From: Trochalopteron elliotii
Lineage: Eukaryota; Chordata; Aves; Passeriformes; Leiothrichidae
Assembly: GCA_024734555.1 (NCBI GenBank)
Contig: JANPWX010020153.1
Coordinates: forward strand, 1 to 64,000
Length of the DNA: 64,000 bases
Direction: 5' to 3'
Positions 33,071 to 44,221 of the stretch are shown here, piece by piece. The notes below the pieces were generated by a model. That model was given only the letters and a program-made list of their open reading frames with translations. It did no database searches and was not told where the DNA came from. The translations under genes and the position numbers were made by a program. The stretch's first letter is position 1; each line of letters opens with the position of its first letter.

Positions 33071-35327
33071 TGATTTTCTTTCCCTCAACTTCAGGTAACA
33101 CACACAAACCTACTAAAAGTCAGAGCATATCCAAGGCAGAGCAGCAGGCAGCCAGCAGTTGGGATGTGTAGAATTGAAGGCCTAGAGGGGGATCTGAATT
33201 AATTTCCCTTACACACATACATGAAGACACACTTTTGAAACATGTGATCACAAGCAGGTTTTCCACAGGGTGCCTCAGAAGGCCTCTGCACACAGGACAC
33301 TCCTCATGGACAGCACTCCTCCTGCCTCCTCTGCCCCCATCTCTCTTTACCTCCTGCTGCTCACATTTCTTCTGAAACCAGAGCAATTAGCTTCTCACAT
33401 AGGGCCTCTAGGACATTATTGCCAATGGTACTGTACCCATTTTTAAAACAATAGCCTCTGTCCAGAGAACAAACCAAAAAATGAATACGCACACAGCAGA
33501 GCTTGATTCCAGTTGTTCTCAGTGTATCTGCAAGTCCAGATCCCCGAGCCTCATGTGAGGATGTAATTAGTGATCACCCCTGAAAAGCTGGTTTTACAGG
33601 ACCAGGGATCTGATAGGAACAGATATGGGCAAGGAAAGCTATTTGTGTATTGTTGTTATTGTTACTATTATTGCAACTTAGTGGGCAGAGCTAGGTTTTC
33701 CATACACTTGGTTTGACCACAAAAAAGCTGTCTAAAATTTTTCAACAATAAATATTAATTTCCAGTCAACCTGCACCATTTCTTTCAGACAGGAAAAAAA
33801 ACCTGTTTAATTTTATAACAGTAGAACTGATTTAGAGACTTTTTAAATGCCTTTAAGACTAACTCAATTTTTAAATAAAAATATAATTTCACACTAAGAA
33901 GTCAGCAGGTTTAATTTCAAAACCCATGAAAGCCAAGCTCTTTCAGAGCCAGAATCCATACATTTTACAAAAAGTGGAAAAATGCTGATGTGATGGTGGC
34001 AGCTTTCTGTAGTTTGTATGCAAAAGTCAGAGTATTAACTGAGAAAGTTTTCTAAACAATAACACTCCCTGACCTTGAAGATTTAGGGTTTTTTGGTTTT
34101 AAACCTACTTTGGTGCACATATTATTCTCTGCAATTATTTGCAGCTTCCTGAGGAACTCTGCTATTTCTAATAAAGAGTCTTGGCTAGTTTGATTTTGAA
34201 GCAATTGGTGAATTTTGTGGGGAAAAGTTCAATGAGAAATTCCCAGGATGTTAAAAAAATTTAAATTATCAAATTTCAACAAAATTGCAAAAGAAAGAGG
34301 CGTTATATCTTGATGTCTCCATCAAAAGATCCTCCTCATCCTGCAGCACAGGTTTCTGATGCTCCAACTTTCTCCTGTGCTTCAGGCAACCACAGACTCA
34401 GTGTGAAAAAAGGCAGGGAAAGAACAGCTATATACAACTCTAAAAGCTGAAGTTAAAAAACCCTTGCTTTCCTACCAAGTTGAATATCATTGCCTCTCTT
34501 TGAACCTCCACAGCTCAACATGCTCCAACTGTTCCAAAATTTCACTGCTTTCACAATTATTACTGAGGGGAAAAAAAATTGACCTTGATTTTAGATATAA
34601 AATATCAATCTGAAGTATTCGTATGCACGTATGTATGGGTATGGTAAACACATGCATGAATAAATAAATAAATAACATTTTAAAAATCCATGTTTGGTCA
34701 CACACAGATTGCATAAAGGGCATGGCATGGATTCAGGGTCCTGTTGACCCCAACTTCTAGATTAGGAATGGGGTCATCTGGATGGCTGTAAGGTTTCACA
34801 GAATGACTGCCATGCTGACCACAGATGCCTGAGATGTCTACCAGCCATTACAGCACTGAGGAGATCCTGTGAATTTAGTGGGAGAAAAGCCTGGGCCTCC
34901 CAGCTTGGATGGAGCTTCTTAGATTGTAATATTTGTCAGCATGCAAACATTTCATTCTTCCTTCCCAGCCATTTTGCAGAAGTGAGTCAGAAAAGAGAAC
35001 CAAATGGAGATATTATTTCTGTGTCCTGTTTATAAATACTCGGTTCCATAAGACAGCAGATTCAGAGAGCACTCCAAAGGATTGTCCTCGTTCAGGCATC
35101 AGGCATCATGGTGGAAATATACCTTTGGCTGTTGCAGGGATTTCCCTGGATTACAACTGAGCATACACCAGCAAGCTGGAAGGGTTCCATAGCATGGGAG
35201 TGAAGTGTTTGAGGCATCCAAACCTGTGCTTTAGCACATTTTCCTGCCTAAATCTACTCAGAAGGGAGTCCTTTCGGAGATGGAGAGATAGTCTTGCAGG
35301 GAGAGGAAGCAATGATTTGTTGAATGC
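33071..35327. other. AT-rich intergenic DNA up to the ERV-L
   Basis: No gene recognised. A short AAAT microsatellite lies at about 34658-34675. Its composition continues that of 18.5-32.6 kb and ends abruptly at the ERV-L 5' LTR. Confidence 0.5.
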
Positions 35328-35899
35328 TGTCCTGGGTTGTAGTATAAGATATGCACAAAGTATTCTATCACCACCTTCATGAACTGTTGAAACCAATTGT
35401 TGAAGCAGTGTTCTTCCAGGTTCCCCCTCCCCTCTTCTGTTAAGGTGTCTCCTGTTAAGGTGTTTTCTGTTAAGGTGTCCTCTGTTAAGGTGTCTTTTGT
35501 TAATGGGTCTTCTGTTAACGGCCTGCTGCGTGACTCATAGATAACTCCCACCGGTGCGAGTTATCTCTCTTTAATGAGCCATCAAGGACCCCCTGTATAA
35601 CTCATCATTCCATTGTGAGATGCTCCGCCCAGGAGGAGGAGCCAAGTATTCTCACCTGGATATAATCTGGGATTTGGGACAGTACAAGGGCCCTTACCCA
35701 CTGGATTCCCAGAGGATCAGAGCTACCAGACCTTTCTACAGGATCACGGCTTCCATCATCCTGTTCAGGTTGTATTCTGATTCTGTCAGTGTTTTTTTTG
35801 TATTAGTACATTTATTTTATTTTATCCTTTTTTCTTCTTCCTATTAAATTGTATTTCTGACTTGGAGCCTCTCACTCGTTTTGCTTTCAAACCATGACA
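35328..35899 (+). mobile_element. ERV-L 5' LTR
   Basis: Starts TGTCCTGGG and ends CATGACA. Holds six 15-bp units (35437-35526), a GGATATAATC TATA-like site and an ATTAAA polyadenylation variant near 35845. It is followed after six bases by the primer-binding site. Confidence 0.9.
35437..35526 (+). repeat. 15-bp tandem repeat in the 5' LTR, six units
   Basis: Six consecutive units of the CTGTTAAGGTGTCTT type. The 3' LTR has four (41172-41231). Confidence 0.95.
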
Positions 35900-35905
35900 T
35901 ATTTT

Positions 35906-35923
35906 TGATGCCCAACGTGGGGC
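35906..35923 (+). promoter_or_regulatory. Primer-binding site of the ERV-L, lysine-tRNA-like
   Basis: TGATGCCCAACGTGGGGC matches the usual tRNA-Lys1,2 site (TGGCGCCCAACGTGGGGC) at 16 of 18 positions. Leucine tRNA is the classical ERV-L primer in mammals, so this is a lineage difference. Confidence 0.8.
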
Positions 35924-35982
35924 ATGAGGCACTGAGGAAAGTCAGAATTACAATTTTGTATTGAAGCAGGCACCTGTTTGCT

Positions 35983-37779
35983 ATGATGCTCAGCATGCTT
36001 ATATGTGTCTCATACCTATCTCTCTATATTTTTCCGCACCTGGGGCACTATCTGCCGGTCTTAATGCTCCTGTGTAGACCAGGATATGGTACTAAAATTG
36101 CTTTATTGGTCTATTATGTCCATTGCTTGATAAACTCCAAGGCAATGAACATCATTCAGAATACATACCCAGCTTTCTATTCTTGTTCTGGTCTAGGATG
36201 CTACGTCCAGGGCCTCAACAATCTCACCCAGCCCCTGTGGGGAGGGGTAAAGCATGATTTTTTCAAATTTTCAGGTATGACAGCTGTTTTTGAAAATATT
36301 GAGTACCCTCTGGGTACCAAGGACAGCATGATGTTATTGTTAGTCCTCCTTTCTCTTCTCTGCACAGCCCGCACCATGCTTAGAATCAAAACACTACATG
36401 GTGTGATGCAGTGTGTTCTTAAGGAAGAGGAAGAGGGAAAAAGAAGCAAAGCAACAGCATCAGCATCTATACAGACTGTCACAGAGGAGAAGAGAGCCAA
36501 AGGCAGGGCAACAGTGTCCACATCTACACAGACCATCACAGAAGAGAAAGAAGCCAAAAGTGAGGCAACAGTGTCCACATCTATGTAGACTGTCATAGAA
36601 GAGAAAGGAACCAAGGGCGCCGTCAGCATCTCCACACAAACAGTCACTGAACTGGAACAGCCTAAACCAGTAGCAGTTGCCACCACTCAGAAGAAGAAAT
36701 TAAGGAGCAAATCAGTCCACATAGTGACTGACGAGGATGCAGCAGGACCTTCTCACCCAGCAGAAGAGACAGAGACAGAGATCATCACTCGCTCTCTATC
36801 TCTGGGTGAGCTGCGTGACCTGCGAAGGGAATTCACCTGCCAGACCAATGAGTCCATCCTGACCTGGCTGCTCCGCATCTGGGACGCTGCAGCCAATGAC
36901 ATAATTCTGGATGGACTTGAGGCCAGGCAACTGGGATCGCTGTCCCGGGACGTGGTCATTGACCAAGGCATCGGAAAAACCCAAGAACCTCTCAGTCTCT
37001 GGCAGTGACTGCTAACAAGTGTGAAAGACAGATACCTTTGTAAAGAAGACCTACAAGTACACCAAGGAAGATGGAGCACAATAGAACAAGGTATCCAATG
37101 CCTGAGGGAATTGGCCATGCTGGAGATCATTTTTTCAGAAGACAAGAGATTTCCTAAAAGCCCAGATGGTGTCCAGTGCACATCACGGATGTGGTTGAGA
37201 TTTGCACGGCTTGTATCAGAGATGTACTCACGTTACCTGGCAACACTGCAATGGAGGGAAGATGAGGACAGGGTGGGTGTCTTGGCAAATAAACTAAGAA
37301 TTTATGAAGACACTGTCAATGCGCCAGTTCATACCCATGTCTTGTCTGTGGAAACAAGACTGGCTGAGCAAGTCTGGAGTTTGATTGCAGAAGGCCATCA
37401 GAAACTCAAAGAAGAACTTAAGGAAGAAATTTACCAACTCTCACCAGAGCCGACGAGAGTCTCTGCCATTAGGAGCAGGTGTTCCCCAGCCCGCAAGGGA
37501 AGATACACACCACTAGGTAACCTCTGGTCTTTTCTTCAAGAGCGTGGAGAAGACATGAAGAAGTGGGATGGAAAACCCACCTCCTCCTTAGCAGCCCAGG
37601 TACATGAACTGAAAAGAGAAACACCTACCACAAGAAGCCCATCTAGAATCAATGTTGCTCCGGTCTCTCGTGCACAGAACCCCACACGGTACAGGAATGA
37701 TGATATAACCGATCCTCTTGAAGGGACCTCAGAAACATATTTACAGGAAGAGAACAATGTATGCCATGATCAGGAATAG
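35983..37779 (+). pseudogene. gag: ERV-L gag, disabled by two stops
   Basis: One reading frame carries gag from 35983 to the TAG at 37777-37779, broken by a TAG (36586-36588) and a TGA (37006-37008). The N-terminus has hydrophobic segments of membrane-spanning length. A Ser/Thr-rich array of four 19-residue repeats (36451-36652) follows, then a helical, charged region (37021-37600) that is probably the capsid-like part. No CCHC knuckle was seen. The first TAG replaces a repeated CAG codon. The final TAG is followed at once by an in-frame pol, which suggests readthrough. Confidence 0.75.
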
Positions 37780-39435
37780 GGGGGCCCTGCCTCTGGCCAG
37801 GTAGAGGAAAGGGACAATTGGATCTACTGGACTGTGTGGATCCGATGACCTGGCACATCTGACCCACAACAATATATGGCCTTGGTTGACACTGGGGCCC
37901 AATGTACCATGATGCCATCAAGGTATGTAGGAACAGAACCCATTTCTATCTCTGGGGTGACAGGAGGGTCCCAGCTACTGATTGTATTAGAGGCCGAAGT
38001 GAGTTTAACTGGGAACAGGTGGCAAAAACACCCCATCGCGACTGGCCCAGAGGCCCCATGTATCCTCGGCATAGACTATCTCAGGAATGGATATTTCAAA
38101 GACCCAAAAGGATATCGCTGGGCTTTTGGAATAGCTGCAGTGGAGAAAGAAAACATCAGACAGTTGAATACTTTGCCTGGTCTCTCAGATGACCCCTCTG
38201 CTGTGGGACTGCTGAGAGTCGAAGAACAACAGGTACCAATTGCCACAGCAACAGTCCACTGTCGGCAATACCGCACTGACAGAGACTCTGTGATTCCCAT
38301 ACATGAGATGATCCGTAAACTGGAGAGCCAAGGGGTGGTCAGTAAGGCTCATTCACCTTTTAACAGCCCTATATGGCCTGTGCGTAAGTCCAGTGGAGAA
38401 TGGAGACTGACAGCAGATTACCGTGGTCTGAATGAAGTCACGCCACCACTGAGCGCTGCTGTGCCAGACATGTTAGAGCTTCAGTACGAGCTGGAGTCCA
38501 AGGCAGCAAAGTGGTATGCGACCATTGATATTGCCAATGCCTTCTTCTCCATTCCTTTGGCAGCAGAGTGCAGACCCCAGTTTGCTTTCACCTGGAGGGG
38601 CGTGCAGTACACCTGGAACCGATTGCCCCAGGGGTGGAAACACAGCCCCACCATCTGCCATGGACTGATCCAGGCTGCACTGGAAAATGGTGAGGCTCCA
38701 GAACACCTACAGTACATTGATGACATCATCGTATGGGGGAACACCCCAAAGGAGGTCTTCGAGAAAGGAGAGAAGATTATCCAAGTCCTGCTGAAAGCTG
38801 GTTTTGCCATTAAACGAAGTAAGGTTAAGGGACCGGCTCAAGAAATCCAGTTCCTGGGAGTCAAGTGGCAAGATGGACGTCGTCAAATCCCCACAGAGAT
38901 AATCAACAAGATCACTGCCATGTCCCCACCTACTAACAAGAAGAAAACACAGGCTTTCCTAGGTGCCATAGGCTTTTGGAGGATGCACATTCCTGAGTAC
39001 AGTCAGATCGTGAGCCTTCTCTACCTGGTCACCCGCAAGAAGAACGATTTCCACTGGGGCCCTGAACAGCAACAAGCCTTTGTTCAGATCAAGCAAGAGA
39101 TCGCTCACGCAGTAGCCCTTGGCCCAGTCAGAATGGGACCAGATGTGAGGAATGTGCTCTACTCTGCAGCCGGGAGCCATGGTCTGTCCTGGAGCCTTTG
39201 ACAGAAGGTGCCTGGGGAGACTCGAGGCCAACCACTGGGATTCTGGAGCCGAAGTTACAGAGGCTCTGAAGCCAACTACACTCCCACAGAGAAGGAGATC
39301 TTGGCCACCCAGGAAGGAATTCAGGCCGCCTCAGAAGTGATTGGCACTGGTGTTTCAGCTGCTTTTGGCACCCCAACTACCGGTGCTGGGGTGGATGTTC
39401 AAGGGAAAGGTTCCTTCCACGCATCACGCCACTGA
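37780..39435 (+). pseudogene. pol: ERV-L protease and reverse transcriptase, in frame with gag
   Basis: Directly after the gag TAG the same frame continues. One TGA lies near 37846-37848, then the protease active site ALVDTGAQ and the closing ILGIDYL, the RT fingers (GEWRLTADYRGLN), motif A (ATIDIANAFF), LPQGW and the catalytic YIDD box at about 38713. The RT thumb and connection follow (FLGVKWQ, QAFLGAIGFWR). A TGA at 39199-39201 and a stop at 39433-39435 break the end, and the RNase H resumes in another frame. The YIDD box and overall order fit class III ERVs. No dUTPase was identified. Confidence 0.88.
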
Positions 39436-39539
39436 CACCACATGGAGCAAATGGATTGCCCTCATTACACAGCGCGCCCGTATTGGAAACCCAAATCGCC
39501 CTGGGATTCTGGAAGTTGTAACAAACTAGCCGGAAGGTG

Positions 39540-40906
39540 AGACTTTTGGATTATCGTCTGAAGAAGAAGAAAAGCAAGTAACATGTGCTGAGGAAGCCCC
39601 ACCATATAATGAGCTACTGGAGACTGAAAGACGATATGCTCTCTTCACTGATGGCTCCTGCCGAATTGTAGGCACTAACCGGAAATGGAAAGCTGCAGTA
39701 CGGAGCCCCACACGACGAGTTGCACAGGCTACCGAGGGACAAGGTGGATCAAGTCAGCTTGCAGAGCTTAAAGCTGTCCAGCTGGCTTTGGATATTGCTG
39801 AACGAGAGAAGTGGCCGAGGCTCTATCTCTACACTGACTCATGGATGGTAGCTAATGCTCTGTGGGGATGGCTGACTCGCTGGAAAACGGCCAACTGGCA
39901 GCGCAGAGGAAAACCCATCTGGGCCGCTGACATTTGGCAGGACATTGCTGCCCGAGTAGAGAAGCTGACCGTGAAGGTTCGACACGTGGATGCACACGTA
40001 CCCAAGAGCCAGGCTAATGAGGAGCATCGCAACAACGAGCAGGTGGACAAAGCTGCCAAGGTGAAAATATCACAGGTGGATCTAGACTGGCAGCACAAGG
40101 GAGAATTGTTCCTAGCTTGTTGGGCCCATGATGCCTCTGGTCATCAGGGAAGAGATGCAACATAACGATGGGCCCATGACCGAGGGGTGGACCTTACTAT
40201 GGACAGCATCTCACAGGTCATCCACAACTGTGAGACCTGTGCTGCAATCAAACAGGCCAAGCGAGTGAAGCCTCTGTGGTATGGTGGATGATGGCTGAAG
40301 TACAGGTATGGGGAAGCCTGGCAAATTGACTACATCACCCTTCCCCAAACCCGCCAAGGAAAGTGCTACGTGCTGACCATGGTGGAAGCCACCACTGGAT
40401 GGCTGGAAACCTACCCTGTGCCCCATGCCACTGCCTGGAACACCATCTTGGGCCTTGAAAAACAAGTCCTGTGGAGACACGGCACCCCTGAGAGAATTGA
40501 GTCGGACAATGGGACCCATTTCAAGAACAGCCTTATAAACACCTGGGCTAGAGAGCATGGTATTGAATGGATATATCACATTCCTTATCACACACCAGCT
40601 GCCAGGAAAATTGAACAGTGCAATGGACTACTAAAGACTGCCCTGAAGGCACTTGGCTAGGGAACCTTCAAGAATTGGGAAATAAACTTAGCCAAAGCCA
40701 CCTGGATGGTCAACACCCGAGGGTCTATCAATCGACCTGGTCCTGCCCAGTCTGAACCCTTACACACAGTGGGTGGAGACAAAGTCCCTGTGGTACACAT
40801 GAAGGGCATTTTAGGAAAGACTGTTTGGATTAATCCCACCTCAGGCAAAAGCAGACCCATCCGTGGGATTGTCTTTGCTCAAGGACTGGTTACACTTGGT
40901 GGGTAA
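39540..40906 (+). pseudogene. pol: ERV-L RNase H and integrase, shifted frame with stops
   Basis: In the +1 register relative to RT, an RNase H domain can be read (LFTDGSC, LAELKAVQLAL, LYTDSWMV, and a final NNEQVDKAAK). Integrase follows: GHQGRD with the zinc ligands CETC, a catalytic aspartate in WQIDYI, a second in ESDNGTHF, and a degraded glutamate region (KIEQCNGLLK). Stops are TAA at 40163-40165, TGA at 40289-40291 and TAG at 40658-40660. The C-terminus ends near 40906. No env frame follows before the 3' LTR. Confidence 0.88.
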
Positions 40907-41064
40907 TGCAGAAAGATGGGGAAACCCATTGTGTACCACAGGGAGACCTAATTTTAAGTGAGAACAGTGTGTGAGTTTTCATTCTGCATGTATATATGTA
41001 TATCTCTGTAAGAATGTATTGATTTGGGTATGATGTAGATGGTGATAGAATAAGGGGTGGATTA

Positions 41065-41583
41065 GGTCCTGGGTTGTAGTATAAGATATGCACAAAGTAT
41101 TTATCACTATCTTCATGAACTGTTGAAACCAATTGCTGAAGCAGTGATCTCCCAGGTTCCCCCTCTCTCTTCTGTTAAGGTGTCTTTTGTTAAGGTGTCT
41201 TCTGTTAATGGGTCTTCTGTTAACGGCCTGCTGCATGACTCATAGATAACTCCCACCGGTGCGAGTTATCTCTCTTTTAATGGCCCTGTATAACTCATCA
41301 TTCCATTGTGAGATGCTCCGCCCAGGGGGAGGAGCCAAGTATTCTCACCTGAATATAATCTGGGATTTGGGACAGTACAAGGGCCCTTACCCACTGGATT
41401 CCCAGAGGATCAGAGCTACCAGACCTTTCTACAGGATCACGGCTTCCATCATCCTGTTCAGGTTGTATTCTGACTCTGTCAGTGGTCTTTTGTATTTATT
41501 TTATTTTACTTTTTTTTTCTCCTCTTATTAAATTGTGTTTCTGACTTGGAGCCTCTCACTCATTTTGCTTTCAAACCACTACA
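41065..41583 (+). mobile_element. ERV-L 3' LTR
   Basis: Aligns end to end with the 5' LTR, but starts GGTCC instead of TGTCC and ends CACTACA. It has four 15-bp units instead of six and lacks about 20 bases after the TCTCTCTTT segment. A purine tract ahead of it (AATAAGGGGTGG, 41050-41060) could be the polypurine tract. Confidence 0.9.
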
Positions 41584-43304
41584 CCTGGCAACAGTCAGTC
41601 CTGACACATTGCGACAGTGGCTTCGGACACGCTGTCACAGTCGGTTCAGACACCCTGTGACAGTCCTGGCACTCGCAGTTCGATGGCAGCTGGGCCCCTT
41701 CCCAGTGCTCTGGGACCACCCTGCCGGTCCCTCCTTCCCGCAGAGCCCAGCCCAGGGTCTCTGCTCCCCCGCTGGGCCAGGGTCTCCCCTGGGCCATTTT
41801 GGTCCCTCCACCCTTGGGTCTCCCCACTGGGGTCCCGGTCCCTCCATCCCAGCCCCTCCCAGCTGGCACCCCCCAGCACCTCTGGCTGCGCCCCCCAACA
41901 GCTGCAGGGCCAGCATGGCAGAGGCTCCCGAGCTCCTGCAGCATGCGATGTTCCTCGGGCAGCGCTGCCTGAGTGGGGCCCGGCTCTCTCCCACCGTCCG
42001 TGCCCGCAGCACTCAGGCTCCAGCAGCCCCAGGCTGATCCTTCAGGATGTGCCAACCGCTCCCACAGCACTGCCCTTTGTCAGGAACAAGCCCAGGAGTG
42101 CCTGAATCATCCCCAAGGCCTGATCTGGGACGTCCTGTGAAGCTGTGCCCAAGCCCTGAGGGGGTTTTGGAGGCCGATGGGTGTCACTGCTCTGTCCCAA
42201 AATCTCAGGGCAGCAGGAATGGCAAGCGGTGCCGCACCATGCCCCGGCCCCGTGGGTCTCACCTGAGCACCCTGCGCAATTCCCGGCGCTCCTGCTCCAC
42301 CTGCATGGCCAGGTGCTGTTCCCGTGGCCACCTGCTCCAGGTGCTCCCGCCTCAGCCGCTGCTCCAGCTCGGCCTTCCTGGCCGGCCAGCGTGAAGCACC
42401 GGCCACATGGCACAGACACTGAATCATCCCCAACACCAGCAAAAACCACCAGAAAACCTTCCCGGCAGCCAAAATAACTCCTTGTGGACAGAGCTGGGGG
42501 CACCTGTCCCTCAAAATGTGTCCAATGCTCAAAATCCCTGGGAGAGGCAGTGGAGCTGAGTGTTTGTGCACGGGGATGATTTAGGAGCACAGCTGAAGTT
42601 TAGGAACCCTAACCTTAATTAAAACACCTCGTTAAGGCTCTGCAACACCCAGAGCAGAACAGGGGCATTGGCTCTGCCAGCTCCAAGTTCGCCCCATTTT
42701 GCCCTCCCAAGCCACTGCTCCCAGCCCAGGCTGTCCCTGTGCTACAGCTGCAGAGCCCTCAGGGCTGTGGCTCTGCTCTTCTCCTCCTCTTCTCCCTGCG
42801 GCTGCTGTGTCGGGACCAGCAGTGACCCAGGAAGAGCAGGAACTCCAAACGTGGGCTGGAGCCCCCTGAGGAGCCATGGCAGTGGCAGCACCAAGCACCT
42901 GCTTTCCTCACCATCCCAGGGAAATTCAGCATTCCCAAAGCTGCTGTGCCAGGGCTGAAGGAGGAAAAGGAGTGAAAGGCTGAGGGTTGTTGGTAATTGG
43001 GGCCTAAAGCCATGAGAGGCGCTGTTGTGACCCCGAGAGTTGGCTGGGCAGTCAGTGCTGCCTTCCCTCCATTTGGGGTTGGGGAGAGCGATCGCGTGTG
43101 TTGTGCAGGGTTGTGCCTGGCCCCGGGATGCTGCTATGCTGCCACTCGGCACTACGATCCAACCTGCTGCCTTGGCCGCTTCTGCCCGTTGCCGGTGGTG
43201 GTGCCGGGACTGATTGGTGGCCATGAGTTTGCAAAAGGAGCGATTTCCCCTCCTCCCTCCTGGCCGAGGCCGCCATCGGCCCTGAGGGGATCGAGCCGGC
43301 ACCG
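41584..43304. other. GC-rich region with one possible exon
   Basis: The first 100 bases contain degenerate GACAGT/GACAC repeats. The rest is GC-rich. Apart from the fragment at 42262-42480 and the array at 43305-43451, no gene was recognised. 43100-43300 resembles 52440-52590, the edge of the copy B duplication. Confidence 0.45.
42262..42480 (-). pseudogene. Possible exon: transmembrane helix plus charged coiled-coil, frameshifted
   Basis: I cannot name the gene. The minus strand encodes a hydrophobic stretch (VFWWFLLVLGMIQCLC), then a heptad-like charged segment (ARKAELEQRLRREHLEQVA). After a one-base change the charged segment continues in another frame (LAMQVEQERRELRRVL) up to a GTGAGA donor at 42261. 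The helix, coil and splice site in order suggest a genuine exon of a type II membrane or coiled-coil protein. The frame break makes it a probable pseudogene. No neighbouring exon was found. Confidence 0.35.
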
Positions 43305-43451
43305 GGGCGCCCCCTGCTGGGCGGGCGTGCTCCTGCCAGCGTCCCCTGCTGGCCGGGAGTGATCCCTGCAGCGCCCCCTGCTGGGCGGGCGTGCTTCCTG
43401 CAATGCCACCTGCTGGGTGGTAGTGCTTCCTGTAGCGCTCCCTGGGGGACG
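43305..43451 (+). repeat. Five-unit 32-bp tandem array with CTCF-like cores
   Basis: Units with a GCGCCCCCTGCTGG-type core repeat every 32 bp, with CTGCTGG at 43314, 43346, 43378 and 43410 and a degenerate fifth at 43442. The best unit (43368-43389) reads CCAGCAGGGGGCGCTGC on the minus strand, the CTCF consensus core; the others differ by one to four bases. All point the same way. Two similar single sites lie at 52606-52620 and 52664-52678 in the copy B block. Confidence 0.75.
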
Positions 43452-43499
43452 TGGTCATAACTGCACCAAAGATGAAAAAACAGCCCTGAGCAGGTGGGA

Positions 43500-44034
43500 A
43501 AGTTCTGGCTTTGTGTTGTTTGTTCTGTTGTCATCTAAAAACTTTCCAGTAAAGGGCCGTTATGCACTTCCCTACATCTTTTCCTGGAAACCCTTTAATT
43601 TTTGAAATTATAAAAATTTTCAGCATTGGTTTTCTTTCAGTTCCAGGAAGGTTTCCGCTTTCCTTCGGAGACATTTGTCTTTTAAACCAAGACAGTTGCC
43701 GACTCCTGGGTTCGAGTGTGGATGAGACAGGCAGTCCAAGAGAAGACAAGGTCACCCACAGGGCCACCTCATGGTCCGCCTTTTAAACCCTTGGGCCACC
43801 AAGGGCCCTCCTGCCAGGTGGGACTTCTGGTCACCCGGCCACTCAGGAGCTGGGTCTGGCTCACTGTCTTGGGAGTGTCTCACACTGTCCCCAGTGTGCC
43901 ATGGCTGGCAGACTGATTGACATATGAGGCCTTGTCTCACCAAAAGCAAGGCCTGAGCCATCCCTGCCACACACTGGTGTTCAAAAATGTCTCCAGACAT
44001 CAAACTTTTCCTGTCTCTGACACCCCACCCTGTG
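43500..44034. other. Diverged repeat DNA flanking the FCRL block
   Basis: 43555-43695 is homologous to 53330-53475 (shared TTTAAACCAAGACA and GTTATAA-like blocks). 43700-44034 has no match in the window and no recognised gene. Confidence 0.45.
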
Positions 44035-44220
44035 CCCTGATCCTGACTGCCGTGGAAAAGGGGGAGGCTCCAGAACACCCGCAGGACCTTTGTGACATCA
44101 TCGTCTGGGGAATATGGCAGAGCAGTGTTTTGGAACATGGCAAAAGAGAATCCACAGCCTCCTCAAGGCCTCTTTGGCCATCAGAGCAATGAAGGTCAAG
44201 GGCCCTGCCAGGTTCCTCTG
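44035..44220 (+). pseudogene. ERV-L reverse transcriptase fossil (YxDD region)
   Basis: The plus strand encodes GEAPEH followed by a degraded catalytic box (DLCDIIVWG where the complete element has YIDDIIVWG) and a downstream stretch ending in KVKGPA. At the nucleotide level it matches 38690-38870 of the complete ERV-L, including GAGGCTCCAGAACAC and GACATCATCGT. The catalytic aspartate pair is lost and frames are mixed. It is much older than the 35-41 kb provirus. Confidence 0.8.
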
Positions 44221-44221
44221 G

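Larger units (their letters stand above)
35328..41583 (+). mobile_element. ERV-L (class III) provirus, near full length, no env
   Basis: Order: 5' LTR (35328-35899), primer-binding site (35906-35923), gag, protease, RT, RNase H, integrase, 3' LTR (41065-41583). The two LTRs align throughout with scattered substitutions and a different number of 15-bp repeats. No env frame exists between integrase and the 3' LTR, as in ERV-L. Several stops and one frameshift disable the coding part. Five bases before (AATGC) and after (CCTGG) the element differ, so no target duplication is seen. A fossil of the same pol family occurs at 44035-44220 and a related LTR at 13.3-13.8 kb. Confidence 0.92.

Noticed and set aside
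34790..34870. Possible CR1 start (TTTCACAGAATGACTG)
   Set aside because: The match stops after a few bases and the expected neighbouring CR1 blocks are absent.
36201..36686. 161-codon minus-strand frame opposite ERV-L gag
   Set aside because: It is the antisense reading of the gag tandem repeats.
41546..42105. Overlapping 125-163-codon frames on both strands after the ERV-L
   Set aside because: Several equally long frames overlap in GC-rich repeat DNA, none with a domain signature.
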